54,296 bases of DNA from positions 1 through 54,296 of the forward strand of contig JAATFA010000056.1 of the NCBI GenBank assembly GCA_015655445.1, given 5' to 3'. This document shows positions 37,921 to 46,118 of this stretch, piece by piece; positions within the stretch are counted from its first letter, which is position 1; each line of letters opens with the position of its first letter. The translations under genes and the position numbers were made by a program. Source of the stretch: Actinomycetales bacterium (GTDB lineage: Bacteria; Actinomycetota; Actinomycetes; Actinomycetales; Microbacteriaceae). The notes under the pieces are model-generated. The model did no database searches. It was given only the letters and a program-made list of their open reading frames with translations, and was not told where the DNA came from.

Positions 37921-38903
37921 GCGGGCACCTCCGCCCGTCGGCGCGCCGATCCCCGTCGTGGGCCGCCGGCGGCGAGCGCGATGCGCGGGTCGATGGCCGC
38001 GTAGGCGAGGTCGGTCACGAGGTTGATCGAGAGGTAGATCGCCGAGATGAGCAGCACGATCGCCTCGATCGTCGGCGTGTCCTGGTCGCGCACGCTCGTG
38101 TACGTGAAGTAGCCGAGGCCTGTGCGGTTGAAGACCGTCTCGACGATCACCGATCCCGCGAGCAGGTCGCCGACGATGAGCGCGAGGAGCGTCATCGACG
38201 GGATGGCGCCGTTCTTCAGCACGTGCCGCACGACGATGCCGCTCGGCGCGACCCCCTTCGCCGTGAGCACCGTCACGAACGGCTGCGACCTCGCGCTGCT
38301 CAGCCCCTGGATGAGCACCTGGGCGAGGGATCCGCTCGAGGCGAAGGCGAGGGTGACCGCGGGCAGGATGAGCGAGACGAAGCCCTGGTCGGTGATCGAG
38401 GAGACCCAGCCGAGCCGGAAGGAGAATACGGCGATGAGCACGTACCCGACGAGGAAGCTCGGGGCGGAGATCGAGAGCACCGGCACGGCGCGCGCGAGCT
38501 CGCGCACGAGCCGCGAGCGCGCGAACGTCGCCACGAGCGCGATGCCGAGCGCGAACAGCACCGTGAACGCGAGGGCCAGCGCCGCGAGTGTGATCGTCTG
38601 GGCGAGCGCCTGGCCGACGAGCGCGGCGACGCTCTTGCCGTTCGTGAGGGAGTAGCCGAGGTCGCCGTGCAGCAGCCGAGCGAGGTAGAGCACGAACTGC
38701 ACGATCGCGGGCTGGTCGGTGCTGTAGTACGCGCGCAGCCCGTCCGCCGTCGCCTGCGGGAGCGGGTTGACGGGGTTCGAGATCTTGTTCTCGATGGGGT
38801 CGCCGGGCAGCACGAAGAGGGCGAGGAACGTCAGCGCGTACACGATCGCCATGACGGCGATCGACTGCAGCGCGCGTCGCAGCATGTATCCGAGCGAGAG
38901 CAT
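37917..38903 (-). CDS. peptide-type ABC importer permease (DppB-like)
   Basis: 328 residues from ATG 38903, two bases after the SBP stop; an in-frame ATG at 38885 is an alternative, and neither has a strong Shine-Dalgarno sequence. DppB signatures: LRRALQSIAVMAIVYALTFLALFVLPGDP at the N-terminus, GDLGYSLTNGKSV (~95), and VTVLTAKGVAPSGIVVRHVLKN (~205) as the ATPase-contact loop. Works with the DppC-like subunit. Confidence 0.93.
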   Translation of the reverse strand: MLSLGYMLRRALQSIAVMAIVYALTFLALFVLPGDPIENKISNPVNPLPQATADGLRAYYSTDQPAIVQFVLYLARLLHGDLGYSLTNGKSVAALVGQALAQTITLAALALAFTVLFALGIALVATFARSRLVRELARAVPVLSISAPSFLVGYVLIAVFSFRLGWVSSITDQGFVSLILPAVTLAFASSGSLAQVLIQGLSSARSQPFVTVLTAKGVAPSGIVVRHVLKNGAIPSMTLLALIVGDLLAGSVIVETVFNRTGLGYFTYTSVRDQDTPTIEAIVLLISAIYLSINLVTDLAYAAIDPRIALAAGGPRRGSARRRAEVPA

Positions 38904-38905
38904 GG

Positions 38906-40564
38906 CTAGGCCGACACCGATACGCCGGAGAAGAGGGGAAGGGCCCCGTCGGACAGCTCGAGCCCCGACACGCCGGGCCGCGCGACGAAGACCTGGCTGT
39001 CGTCGAGGATCGGCAGCACGTACGCCTTCTCGGTCACGAGGTAGTCCTGCGTCTGCTCGAGCAGTGCGGCCCGCTCGGCGTCGTCGACCGCGAGCAGCTG
39101 ATCGTCGAGCAGCCGCTGCAGCGTCGTGTCCGACCCCTTGAGCCCGAGCAGGTCGGAGCCGTCCTTGCTGTAGTACTCGATGAGCCCGACCGTGGGATCC
39201 GGATGCGGCCAGCCGACGCGCAGGAAGCCCACCTCGGGGTCGGCGAACGCCTTGCCCCAGTAGCTCGCGTAGTCGAGGCGGTTGAGCTCGAGCTCGATGC
39301 CGACGTCCTTGAACTGCGCCTGCACGTTCTGGAAGAGCGCGTTCGCGGTGTTGTCGTAGACGTCGATGTAGGTCTTGAGGTGCAGGCGCGTCCCGCCCCT
39401 GGTGCGATAGCCGTCCGCGTCCCGGCCCGTCCACCCCGCAGTCGTGAGGAGCGACTCGGCCTGGTCGGGATCGTAGGCGAACGCTGCCGAGACGTCCTTG
39501 TAGCCGAAGGTGTGCGGCGCGAGCACGCTCGTCGCGGCGTGCCAGTTGGGAGTGTAGATCTCAGTGAGGATCTGCTTCCGGTCGATCGCGTGGAAGAGCG
39601 CGCGCCGCACGTCCGGGTCGTCGAGCGGGGGCGTCGTCGTGCGCAGGAACCACTGGTTCGACAGCCCGACGCCCGTCTTCGCGACGATCGTGTAGCCCTG
39701 CCGGGCGAGCGCGGTCTCCTCGCGCGGCTCGACGTAGCGCAGGATCCCGGCCTGCCCGGAGGTCACGGCGCCGAGGCGCACCGCGTCGTCCTCGGTGGGC
39801 ACCCAGACGATCCGCTCGAGCCGCGCCTCGCCCTGGTTCCTGGCGCTCGCGGGCGCCCAGGCGTAGTCCGCGCGTCGCTCGAGCACGTACTTCTGCGCGT
39901 AGTCCTCAGACGTGACGCGGAAGGGGCCGCTGCCGATGAGTCTCGTGTACTTGACCTGCTCGTCGTGCGGCGCCGCGATCGTCGCGTTCGCGACGAGCCC
40001 GGCGCTCCACGAGGTGAGGACGTTGAGGAACGGCGCGTACGGGGTGTCGAGGTGCACGTGCACCTGTCGCGTCGCTGCGTCGACGTCGACCGCGATCGCG
40101 CGGGGGAACTGGCTGTTCGCGGAGACGCCGTTCTTGGTGTCGCCCGTCACCTGCCACTCGAGGTTCCGCTTGACGTTCTCGACGTCGAGGGGAGAGCCGT
40201 CGCTGTAGGTCACGCCGTCCCGGATGACGAACACGTAGTCGCGCCCGTCGTCGCTGCGCGTCCAGCTCTCGGCGATCCACGGCTCGAGCTCGAACGTCGT
40301 GGGGTTGCGGTTGACGAGGCGATCCGTGAGGTTCTGGATGAGGTCGCGCGTCTGCCACGTGCCGCTCTCCTGCACCTGCGCGGAGGTCGGGATCTCGGGG
40401 TCGACGTACGTGAGCGTGCCGCCCTTGCCACCCGATGCGGTCGTTCCGGTGGGCGAGCAGCCGGCGAGCAGGGTCGTGCCGGCGACGCCGAGAACGGATC
40501 CGACGAGGAAGCGGCGGCGGCTGAACGCACGCGTCGCGATGGACTCGAGCGGGGAGGAGGGCAT
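38906..40564 (-). CDS. family 5 extracellular solute-binding lipoprotein (Tat-exported)
   Basis: 552 residues from ATG 40564, AAGGA upstream. The signal peptide has a twin-arginine motif (FSRRRFLVG) and a lipobox LLAGC, so export by Tat and lipid anchoring are likely. The mature protein follows the SBP_bac_5 layout (LTYVDPEIPTSAQVQESG, YVFVIRDGVTYSDGSPLDVENVKRNL, IGSGPFRVTSEDY, RALFHAIDRKQIL). SBPs of this type often sit beside SfnB- and NtaA-like oxidoreductases, as here, suggesting an organosulfur or similar small ligand rather than a peptide. A glycopeptide ligand remains possible. First gene of the operon; divergent from the oxidoreductase operon at 40763. Confidence 0.92.
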   Translation of the reverse strand: MPSSPLESIATRAFSRRRFLVGSVLGVAGTTLLAGCSPTGTTASGGKGGTLTYVDPEIPTSAQVQESGTWQTRDLIQNLTDRLVNRNPTTFELEPWIAESWTRSDDGRDYVFVIRDGVTYSDGSPLDVENVKRNLEWQVTGDTKNGVSANSQFPRAIAVDVDAATRQVHVHLDTPYAPFLNVLTSWSAGLVANATIAAPHDEQVKYTRLIGSGPFRVTSEDYAQKYVLERRADYAWAPASARNQGEARLERIVWVPTEDDAVRLGAVTSGQAGILRYVEPREETALARQGYTIVAKTGVGLSNQWFLRTTTPPLDDPDVRRALFHAIDRKQILTEIYTPNWHAATSVLAPHTFGYKDVSAAFAYDPDQAESLLTTAGWTGRDADGYRTRGGTRLHLKTYIDVYDNTANALFQNVQAQFKDVGIELELNRLDYASYWGKAFADPEVGFLRVGWPHPDPTVGLIEYYSKDGSDLLGLKGSDTTLQRLLDDQLLAVDDAERAALLEQTQDYLVTEKAYVLPILDDSQVFVARPGVSGLELSDGALPLFSGVSVSA

Positions 40565-40762
40565 GGCGGTCCTTCGTGGCGGGGACGCGGGAGCGACGGC
40601 GCGGCGCCGCCCTCTCGCGTCCGGTTCGGGGGATGTGGAGGTCATGATGGGGGCTCCCCCCGATGCCGCATCAACGTTTGTTGCGATCCGTTGCGCTTTC
40701 TTACGTGTTCGCGTCCACGAGGGGTGCCGCGCGGAGCGGCCTCGCGTAACGTCTCGCGCACC

Positions 40763-42049
40763 ATGACGCACACCCCACCAGAACCGACCCCGTCGCCGGA
40801 GGCCGGCCCCGCACGCGATCTCGAGCGTGACGCCGCTGCCCCGTCCTTCACACGACGCTTCGACCGCCTCGACGACGGCCTCCTCGCGGTCGCCGCACGC
40901 TGGGGCGCGACGACGGCGCAGCGCGAGCGCGAGCGCGAGCTCCTGCACGAGCCCGTGCGCGAGCTGCTGGCCGCCGGCCTCGGCGCCCTCCGCGTGCCGC
41001 TCGAGCTCGGCGGCCTCGGCGGCTCCCTCGTCGACCTCGCCGAGCGCCTCGTCTTCATCGCCGCCTTCGACCCCAACCTCGCGCACGTGTTCCGCGGGCA
41101 CATCGGCTTCGTCGAGGGGCTGCACGCGCGGTCGCACGAGCCCTATGCGCGGGCGTGGCTCGAGCGCGCGGCGAGCGGCGTCCTCGTCGGCAACGCGCAG
41201 TCGGAGCGGGCGGAGACGGCCGAGCTCGGCACGGTCCTCACGCGGTCGCCGGGCGGTCTGCGCCTCACCGGCGTCAAGTACTACACGACGGGAAGCATCT
41301 ACTCGGACTGGATCTTCCTCTCCGCGCTGCTCGACGGCGAGCGCGTCGGCCTCGTCGTCGACGCGTCGCAGGCAGGCGTGGAGTCCGTCGACGACTGGGA
41401 CGGCTTCGGGCAGCCCCTCACGGGGAGCGGCACGACGACGTTCACCGACGTGCCCGTCGCCGAGGACCACGTATTCCCGGACCGGCATGAAGAGCAGGAT
41501 GGGGTCGCCGAGTATGTCGCGGGCGTCTTCCAGCTCGCGCTCCTCGCGGTCGTCGCGGGCATCGGGCGCAACGCGCTCGCCGACACCCTCGCCTTCGTCC
41601 GGCCCCGTCGCCGGATCTTCGGCTACACGGGCGAGGCGCGACCGCGCGACGACGCGATCGCACAGCTCGCGGTCGGGCACGTGAGCAGCCTCGCCGACGC
41701 GGCCCGCAGGCTCGTGCTCTCCGCGGCCGCCGACCTCGACGCCGCACGCGATCGGGACCCGCGGTCACGGCCGCACGCGTTCCGCGCGGCCGCCGTGGAC
41801 GTCTTCCGCGTCCAGCAGGTCGTGCCGCGGCTCGTGCTCGATGCGACGACAGACCTGTTCGAGGTCGGCGGGGCGAGCGCCGTCGGCCGCGTGCACGCGC
41901 TCGACCGCCACTGGCGCAACACGCGCACGATCTTCTCTCACAACCCCGCGCTGCAGCGCGAGCGTGCGATCGGCGAGTACGAGCTCAACGGCACCCTCAC
42001 GACGTGGGGCCGCGTGCAGGTGCCCGCGGACCGGGAGGACGCGCGATGA
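40763..42049 (+). CDS. acyl-CoA-dehydrogenase-fold flavin monooxygenase (SfnB/DszC-like)
   Basis: 428 residues from ATG 40763. The N-terminal helical domain (LLAAGLGALRVPLELGGLGGSL), the middle beta domain (GVLVGNAQSE, LRLTGVKYYTTGSIYSDW) and the C-terminal helical domain (FEVGGASAVGRVHALDRHWRNTRTIFSHNP) match SfnB/DszC proteins. These use reduced flavin to oxygenate sulfur compounds instead of dehydrogenating acyl-CoA; there is no acyl-CoA catalytic Glu motif that I can see. The next gene encodes a flavin monooxygenase, so the two probably act in sequence. No Shine-Dalgarno sequence; TAACGT lies ten bases before the ATG, compatible with a nearly leaderless transcript. Confidence 0.88.
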   Translation: MTHTPPEPTPSPEAGPARDLERDAAAPSFTRRFDRLDDGLLAVAARWGATTAQRERERELLHEPVRELLAAGLGALRVPLELGGLGGSLVDLAERLVFIAAFDPNLAHVFRGHIGFVEGLHARSHEPYARAWLERAASGVLVGNAQSERAETAELGTVLTRSPGGLRLTGVKYYTTGSIYSDWIFLSALLDGERVGLVVDASQAGVESVDDWDGFGQPLTGSGTTTFTDVPVAEDHVFPDRHEEQDGVAEYVAGVFQLALLAVVAGIGRNALADTLAFVRPRRRIFGYTGEARPRDDAIAQLAVGHVSSLADAARRLVLSAAADLDAARDRDPRSRPHAFRAAAVDVFRVQQVVPRLVLDATTDLFEVGGASAVGRVHALDRHWRNTRTIFSHNPALQRERAIGEYELNGTLTTWGRVQVPADREDAR

Positions 42050-43410
42050 GCGCCAAGCGGCTCATCCTCAACCTCTTCGAGATGAGCACCCCGACGCACA
42101 TCACGCACGGCCTCTGGCGCCTCCCGGGCAACAACCGCCACCGCTACACGGACATCGGCTACTGGCAGGAGCTCGCTGTCCTGCTCGAGGAGGGCGGCTT
42201 CGACGCGGTGTTCCTCGCCGACGTCGTCGGCGCCTACGACGTGTACCGGGACGGCTTCGACGACGCCCTGCGGGAGGGGCTGCAGATCCCCAACACCGAT
42301 CCCCTGCTCGTGGTGCCGGCGATGGCGGCCGTCACGCGCCGGCTCGGGTTCGGCGTGACCTTCTCGACGAGCTACGAGCCGCCGTTCGCGTTCGCCCGCC
42401 GCATGAGCACGCTCGACCACCTCACGCGTGGACGCGTCGGCTGGAACGTCGTCACCTCCTATTTGCCGAACGCCGCGCGGAACTTCGGCCTCGCCGACGA
42501 GATACCGCACGATGAGCGCTACGAGATCGCGGAGGAGTACCTCGACGTGCTCTACAAGCTGTGGGAGGGATCGTGGGACGACGACGCCGTCGTACGCGAC
42601 GCGACGGGCGGCGTCTACAGCGACCCGACGAAGGTGCGGCGGATCGACCACGTCGGCCGGCGCTTCCGCGTCGCCGGCCCGCACCTCTCCGAGCCGAGCC
42701 CGCAGCGCACCCCTGTGCTCTTCCAGGCCACGGCCTCCCCCGCCGGCATCGCACTCGCGGGCCGCCACGCCGAGGTCGTCTTCACGGGCACGTGGGGCGG
42801 GCCGATTCGGCCGACGGTCGAGGCGATCCGCCGGTCCGCCGTCGAGCAGGGGCGAGCAGCGAGCGACATCAAGGTGCTCGTGCAGGCGTCCGTCTTCGTC
42901 GCGCCCACGGACGACGAGGCCCGCGCGACCTACGCGCGATACCGCGCGTACCGCAGCGAGATCGGCCGCTACGTCCACAGCAGCACGCCCTTCGACCCGA
43001 CCCTGCACGACCCCTCGGCGACGGTCGGGCAGGCTCTCGCTGCCGAGGGACGCGAGAGCGGGCTCGTGCCCCCGTCTCTGCGCAGGATGACGGTCGCCCA
43101 GTACTCTGAGGCCGTCGACGAGGCCTGGAACGAGAGGTTCCAGGCCATCGGCAACCCCGCTCGCGTGGCCGACACGATCGAGCGATGGCTCGAGGAGGAT
43201 GGCATCGACGGCATCAACCTGCGCCAGTACCACTCGTTCGACACCGCCCTCGGCTTCGCGCGCCTCGCGACCCCCGAGCTGCGGCGCCGCGGGCTCCTGC
43301 CGCCCGCCGACGAGCCCCCGGCGACGCTGCGCGAGCGGGTCTTCGGCGCAGGTCCGCGCCTGCCGGACTCCCACCCCGCGCGACGCTACCGGAACGGACG
43401 CTCGCTGTGA
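42046..43410 (+). CDS. FMN-dependent bacterial-luciferase-like monooxygenase (NtaA/SnaA/DszA type)
   Basis: 454 residues from ATG 42046 (ATGA overlap; GGGAGGA upstream). Typical NtaA-type features: LILNLFEMSTPTHITHGLWRLP at the start, GGFDAVFLADVVG, RLGFGVTFSTSYEPPFAFARRMSTLDHLTRGRVGWNVVTSYLPNAARNFG (positions ~95-145; quoted in part as the family core), VLFQATASPAGIALAGRHAEVVFTG. It uses FMNH2 from a separate reductase, not seen here. Such enzymes attack chelators, sulfones or sulfonates. Between an SfnB-like and a methyltransferase gene in one operon. Confidence 0.92.
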   Translation: MSAKRLILNLFEMSTPTHITHGLWRLPGNNRHRYTDIGYWQELAVLLEEGGFDAVFLADVVGAYDVYRDGFDDALREGLQIPNTDPLLVVPAMAAVTRRLGFGVTFSTSYEPPFAFARRMSTLDHLTRGRVGWNVVTSYLPNAARNFGLADEIPHDERYEIAEEYLDVLYKLWEGSWDDDAVVRDATGGVYSDPTKVRRIDHVGRRFRVAGPHLSEPSPQRTPVLFQATASPAGIALAGRHAEVVFTGTWGGPIRPTVEAIRRSAVEQGRAASDIKVLVQASVFVAPTDDEARATYARYRAYRSEIGRYVHSSTPFDPTLHDPSATVGQALAAEGRESGLVPPSLRRMTVAQYSEAVDEAWNERFQAIGNPARVADTIERWLEEDGIDGINLRQYHSFDTALGFARLATPELRRRGLLPPADEPPATLRERVFGAGPRLPDSHPARRYRNGRSL

Positions 43411-44213
43411 GCACCCGACGGGACCCGGGCGGCGCGCCGCGGATCGGGACGGACCGGGACGACGAGGACGCCGACGCGCTCATCGCCCTCGGCGAGGCCG
43501 CCGAGATCGCGGGATGGGACTTCTCCTGGCTCGAGGGCCGCGCGACCGAGGAGCGGCCGCCGTGGGGGTACGCACGACGGCTCGCCGCGAGACTCGCCAC
43601 CGCGGAGGCCTCCCTCGACCTGCAGACGGGAGGCGGGGAGGTGCTCGCGGAGGCGACCGCCTTTCCCCGGCTCGCGGTCGCGACGGAGTCCTGGCCGCCC
43701 AACGCGGCCGCCGCGACGCGACTGCTGCATCCGCGCGGCGTCGCCGTCGTCGAGGTCCCCGACGACGCGCGCCTCCCGTTCGCGGACGACGCCTTCGACC
43801 TCGTCACGAGCCGCCACCCGACGACGCCGCCGTGGCATGAGATCGCACGCGTGCTCCGGCCGGGCGGCACGTACTTCGCGCAGCACGTCGGGCCCGCGAG
43901 CGCCTTCGACCTCATCGAGCTCTTCCTCGGGCCACAGCCGGCAGGGCGTCGCGCGCGGCACCCGGACGACGAGACGGCGGCTGCGCGAGCCGCGGGGCTC
44001 GAGGTCGTCGACCTGCGCACGGCGCGCTTGCGGATCGAGATCCTCGACGTCGCCGCGGTCGTCTACCTGCTGCGCATGGTCGTGTGGTGGGTGCCCGACT
44101 TCTCGGTCGAGCGGTACCGCGACGATCTGCGCCGGCTGCACCGGCGCATCCTGCACGAGGGGCCCTTCGTCGCCCACTCGACGCGCCACCTCATCGAGGC
44201 TCGGCGCGCGTGA
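43407..44213 (+). CDS. class I SAM-dependent methyltransferase
   Basis: 268 residues from GTG 43407 (GTGA overlap). Rossmann methyltransferase with motif I LDLQTGGGEVLAEA (~72), an acidic end of strand 2 (AVATESWPPNAAAATRL), motif around ARLPFADDAFDLVTSRH (~125) and HEIARVLRPGGTYFAQHVGP (~147). The acceptor is unknown. Co-transcription with two flavin monooxygenases suggests that it acts on their substrate or product, or detoxifies a thiol released by them (inference). Confidence 0.88.
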   Translation: MSTRRDPGGAPRIGTDRDDEDADALIALGEAAEIAGWDFSWLEGRATEERPPWGYARRLAARLATAEASLDLQTGGGEVLAEATAFPRLAVATESWPPNAAAATRLLHPRGVAVVEVPDDARLPFADDAFDLVTSRHPTTPPWHEIARVLRPGGTYFAQHVGPASAFDLIELFLGPQPAGRRARHPDDETAAARAAGLEVVDLRTARLRIEILDVAAVVYLLRMVVWWVPDFSVERYRDDLRRLHRRILHEGPFVAHSTRHLIEARRA

Positions 44214-44316
44214 CGGCGCTCCGCGCCCGTCGCCGCCCATGTTGCGTCGTGTGACGAGCCGGGCGGCGAGGCGCACCGCGATTGCCTACCATCGCAGCAC
44301 GGGAGAGGAGGACATC

Positions 44317-44565
44317 ATGCACAGCGGATCCACGACGGGTGTGCTCGCGATGCAGCTCGCGGTGGCCGCCGCCTCCCCGCACGCATGGCGCGACGGCATC
44401 GTCGTCGCGCGGCACGACGACGTCCTCGAGGTCGCCCTGCTCGACGGCGGCACGGTCGCGTTGAGCGTCGAGACCGACGCCGAGCCAGGGACCCCGGTCG
44501 CTCTGCACCCGGTCGCCGAGCTCCTCGCCGCGGGCTCGTCGCGCTCGAGCGCTCGGCCCGTCTGA
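44317..44565 (+). CDS. 82-residue small protein of unknown function
   Basis: ATG 44317 is preceded by GGGAGAGGAGGA, a strong ribosome binding site, about 100 bp after the methyltransferase. The sequence starts MHSGSTTGVLAMQLAVAAASPHAW and then forms a compact, beta-looking region (DGIVVARHDDVLEVALLDGGTVALSVETDAEPG) resembling a small barrel, followed by VALHPVAELLAAG. No membrane helix or metal motif. Function not recognised. It is convergent with the Csp-like gene. Confidence 0.75.
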   Translation: MHSGSTTGVLAMQLAVAAASPHAWRDGIVVARHDDVLEVALLDGGTVALSVETDAEPGTPVALHPVAELLAAGSSRSSARPV

Positions 44566-44628
44566 CGCACCCCGGACCGCTGGCCCGATCCGCGGCGATC
44601 GTCCGAGCCGGTCCGCGCTGGGCGCCGT

Positions 44629-45039
44629 CTACGCGGCCGTGCCCATCGCGGACATCATCCGCTCGCACGCCGCGACCATCGCGTCGCACGCGGACGCACA
44701 GATGCGGCAGTGGTCCATGTCGTGCATGCGGCACTCCGCGGCGCATGCCATCCCCGTGTCGCGGCAGGCCGTCATCATCGCCGTCATGGCCATCATGTCC
44801 ATGCCCGCCGAGCGCATCATCATCCGCATCGTCGTCGTCGCGACGTCCGCGGCGTTCATGCACATCGATGCGCACCGGCCCATGCCGTCCATGCCCGCCG
44901 CGTCCGCGCACATCGTCGCGGCCATGGCGGCCGCGGAGCACGCCTCGATGCACTCCTGCATCATCGCCGCGTCCACGTTCATGCTCGCGTCCATGGGCTT
45001 CGCCGGCATGGACTGCATCATCTGCTCCATCATGCTCAT
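44629..45039 (-). CDS. Csp-like four-helix-bundle copper-storage protein, Met-rich
   Basis: 136 residues from ATG 45039; AAGGAG lies about 11 bases upstream. Twelve Cys sit in the CxxxC-type helical spacing of copper storage proteins (ECIEACSA, MGRCASMCM, ACRDTGMACAAECRMHD, HCRICASACDAMVAACERM), predicting a four-helix bundle with a Cys-lined core that loads many Cu(I) ions. Without a signal peptide it is Csp3-like and cytosolic. It is also extremely Met-rich (roughly one residue in five), with runs such as MSMMEQMMQSM and TMRMMMRSAGMDMMAM, unusual even for this family. No copper exporter or CsoR gene is adjacent. Confidence 0.87.
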   Translation of the reverse strand: MSMMEQMMQSMPAKPMDASMNVDAAMMQECIEACSAAAMAATMCADAAGMDGMGRCASMCMNAADVATTTMRMMMRSAGMDMMAMTAMMTACRDTGMACAAECRMHDMDHCRICASACDAMVAACERMMSAMGTAA

Positions 45040-45077
45040 GGCACGACCACTCCTTCGATCCGAGACTGTCGATGCCA

Positions 45078-45096
45078 ATGTTACGACATGTTACGA
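45078..45096. promoter_or_regulatory. direct repeat ATGTTACGA upstream of the Csp-like gene
   Basis: ATGTTACGA at 45078-45086 and 45088-45096, ten bases apart (one helical turn), about 40 bp upstream of the gene. Two same-face sites in an otherwise GC-rich promoter make a plausible metal-regulator binding site. A looser relative, ATGTTGCG, occurs at 44238 upstream of the 82-residue gene. Confidence 0.5.
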
Positions 45097-45146
45097 ACGA
45101 CCGGGGGTGGCGCTCCGGGCCGCGAGCGCGCCGCTCGCCCGCCCGC

Positions 45147-45788
45147 TCAGCCGGCCGGCGGGGATCCCCCCGCCGCGCTCACGACGAGGTGCGCGCGGTG
45201 CCGTCCCGCCGCGACGCGGCGCGCGTTCGGCTCGTCGACGTCCAGGACCCACGCGACGGCGGCCTCCGGCGGCTTGCCGAACCGCATGTGCCGCTCCACG
45301 AGGCGTCGCCGCCGGGCGTCGTCGTCGACCTCGAGGTACCAGACCTCGTCGAGGGCGGCGCGCACCTCGCCCCACGGCTCGCTCTCGTCGAGCAGGTAGT
45401 TGCCCTCGGTGACGACGAGGCGCGCCGAGGGCAGCACCGGGATCGCCCCCGCGATCGGCTGCTCGAGCTCGCGCTCGAAGCTCGGCGCGTAGACGACGTG
45501 GGAGGTCTCCCGCCGCACGCGCTGCAGGAGCGCGAGGTAGCCCCACGCGTCGAACGTGTCGATCGCGCCCTTCGCGCCCCGGCGTCCGAGCCGGTCGAGC
45601 TCCACGTCGGCGAGGTGGAAGCCGTCCATGGGGATCCACGCCGACTCCGTGCGGCGCGGGTCGATCGCGTCGACGAGCGCCTCGGCGAGCGTGGACTTGC
45701 CCGCGCCGGGCGCGCCGGCGATGCCGATGAGCACGCGCGGTCGCTCCCGAAGGCGGCCGCGCACCCGCTGCACGAGCTCGTCGATCAT
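45147..45788 (-). CDS. uridine kinase-like P-loop NTPase (PRK/fructose transport FrcK type)
   Basis: 213 residues from ATG 45788 (GGAGGGG upstream). Walker A GIAGAPGAGKST (~22), followed by the substrate loop IPMDGFHLADVELDRLGRRGAKGAIDTFD (~52; Asp and His of DGFH conserved) and a Walker-B-like strand RLVVTEGNYLL (~125), then a lid region DDARRRRLVERHMRFGK. This pattern fits nucleoside/pantothenate-kinase-like sugar kinases found near sugar transporters. The phosphorylated substrate is unknown. The gene stands alone on its strand. Confidence 0.88.
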   Translation of the reverse strand: MIDELVQRVRGRLRERPRVLIGIAGAPGAGKSTLAEALVDAIDPRRTESAWIPMDGFHLADVELDRLGRRGAKGAIDTFDAWGYLALLQRVRRETSHVVYAPSFERELEQPIAGAIPVLPSARLVVTEGNYLLDESEPWGEVRAALDEVWYLEVDDDARRRRLVERHMRFGKPPEAAVAWVLDVDEPNARRVAAGRHRAHLVVSAAGGSPPAG

Positions 45789-46118
45789 GACGGCCGTCCC
45801 CTCCGCGTCAGGCCTGCGCGTCCGGCTCGAGCGACCCTCGACGCTGCACACCTCATCCTCCGTCGTCCACGGCATCCTTGTGCGCAGTGTCTCGCCCGCC
45901 GGCACGTCGCTCAGGGAGAGCAGTCGTCGTGCCACGGCGCAGCGCCGTGCCGTGCGACTCGCCCTCCCGCTCGCGAGCAGCGTAGCGCTCGCCGGGCTCG
46001 CGCCGCCGCGCGCGGATAGCCCGACGACCTCGCGCCCGGGTCCCGACGCCCCGCCGACGGGACCGATAGCGTGGACGCGGCGGGCCGCGGGGCGGCGACC
46101 GGGAAGGGGCGGGCGCTC
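45789..46118. other. 330-bp divergent gap with no recognised element
   Basis: The region between the divergent kinase and acetylesterase genes shows no supported frame, repeat or strong hairpin. It should contain promoters for both, but I could not pick out convincing -10/-35 pairs. The in-frame GTG at 46071 upstream of the esterase lies here and is not favoured. Confidence 0.4.

Noticed and set aside
40645-40662. GGGGGC/CCCCCC hairpin upstream of the family 5 SBP as a riboswitch
   Set aside because: A small simple hairpin without any conserved riboswitch core that I can recognise.
40763-42049. Beta-oxidation acyl-CoA dehydrogenase
   Set aside because: Operon partner is an NtaA-like monooxygenase, and the C-terminal DRHWRNTRTIFSHNP pattern fits SfnB/DszC flavin oxygenases.
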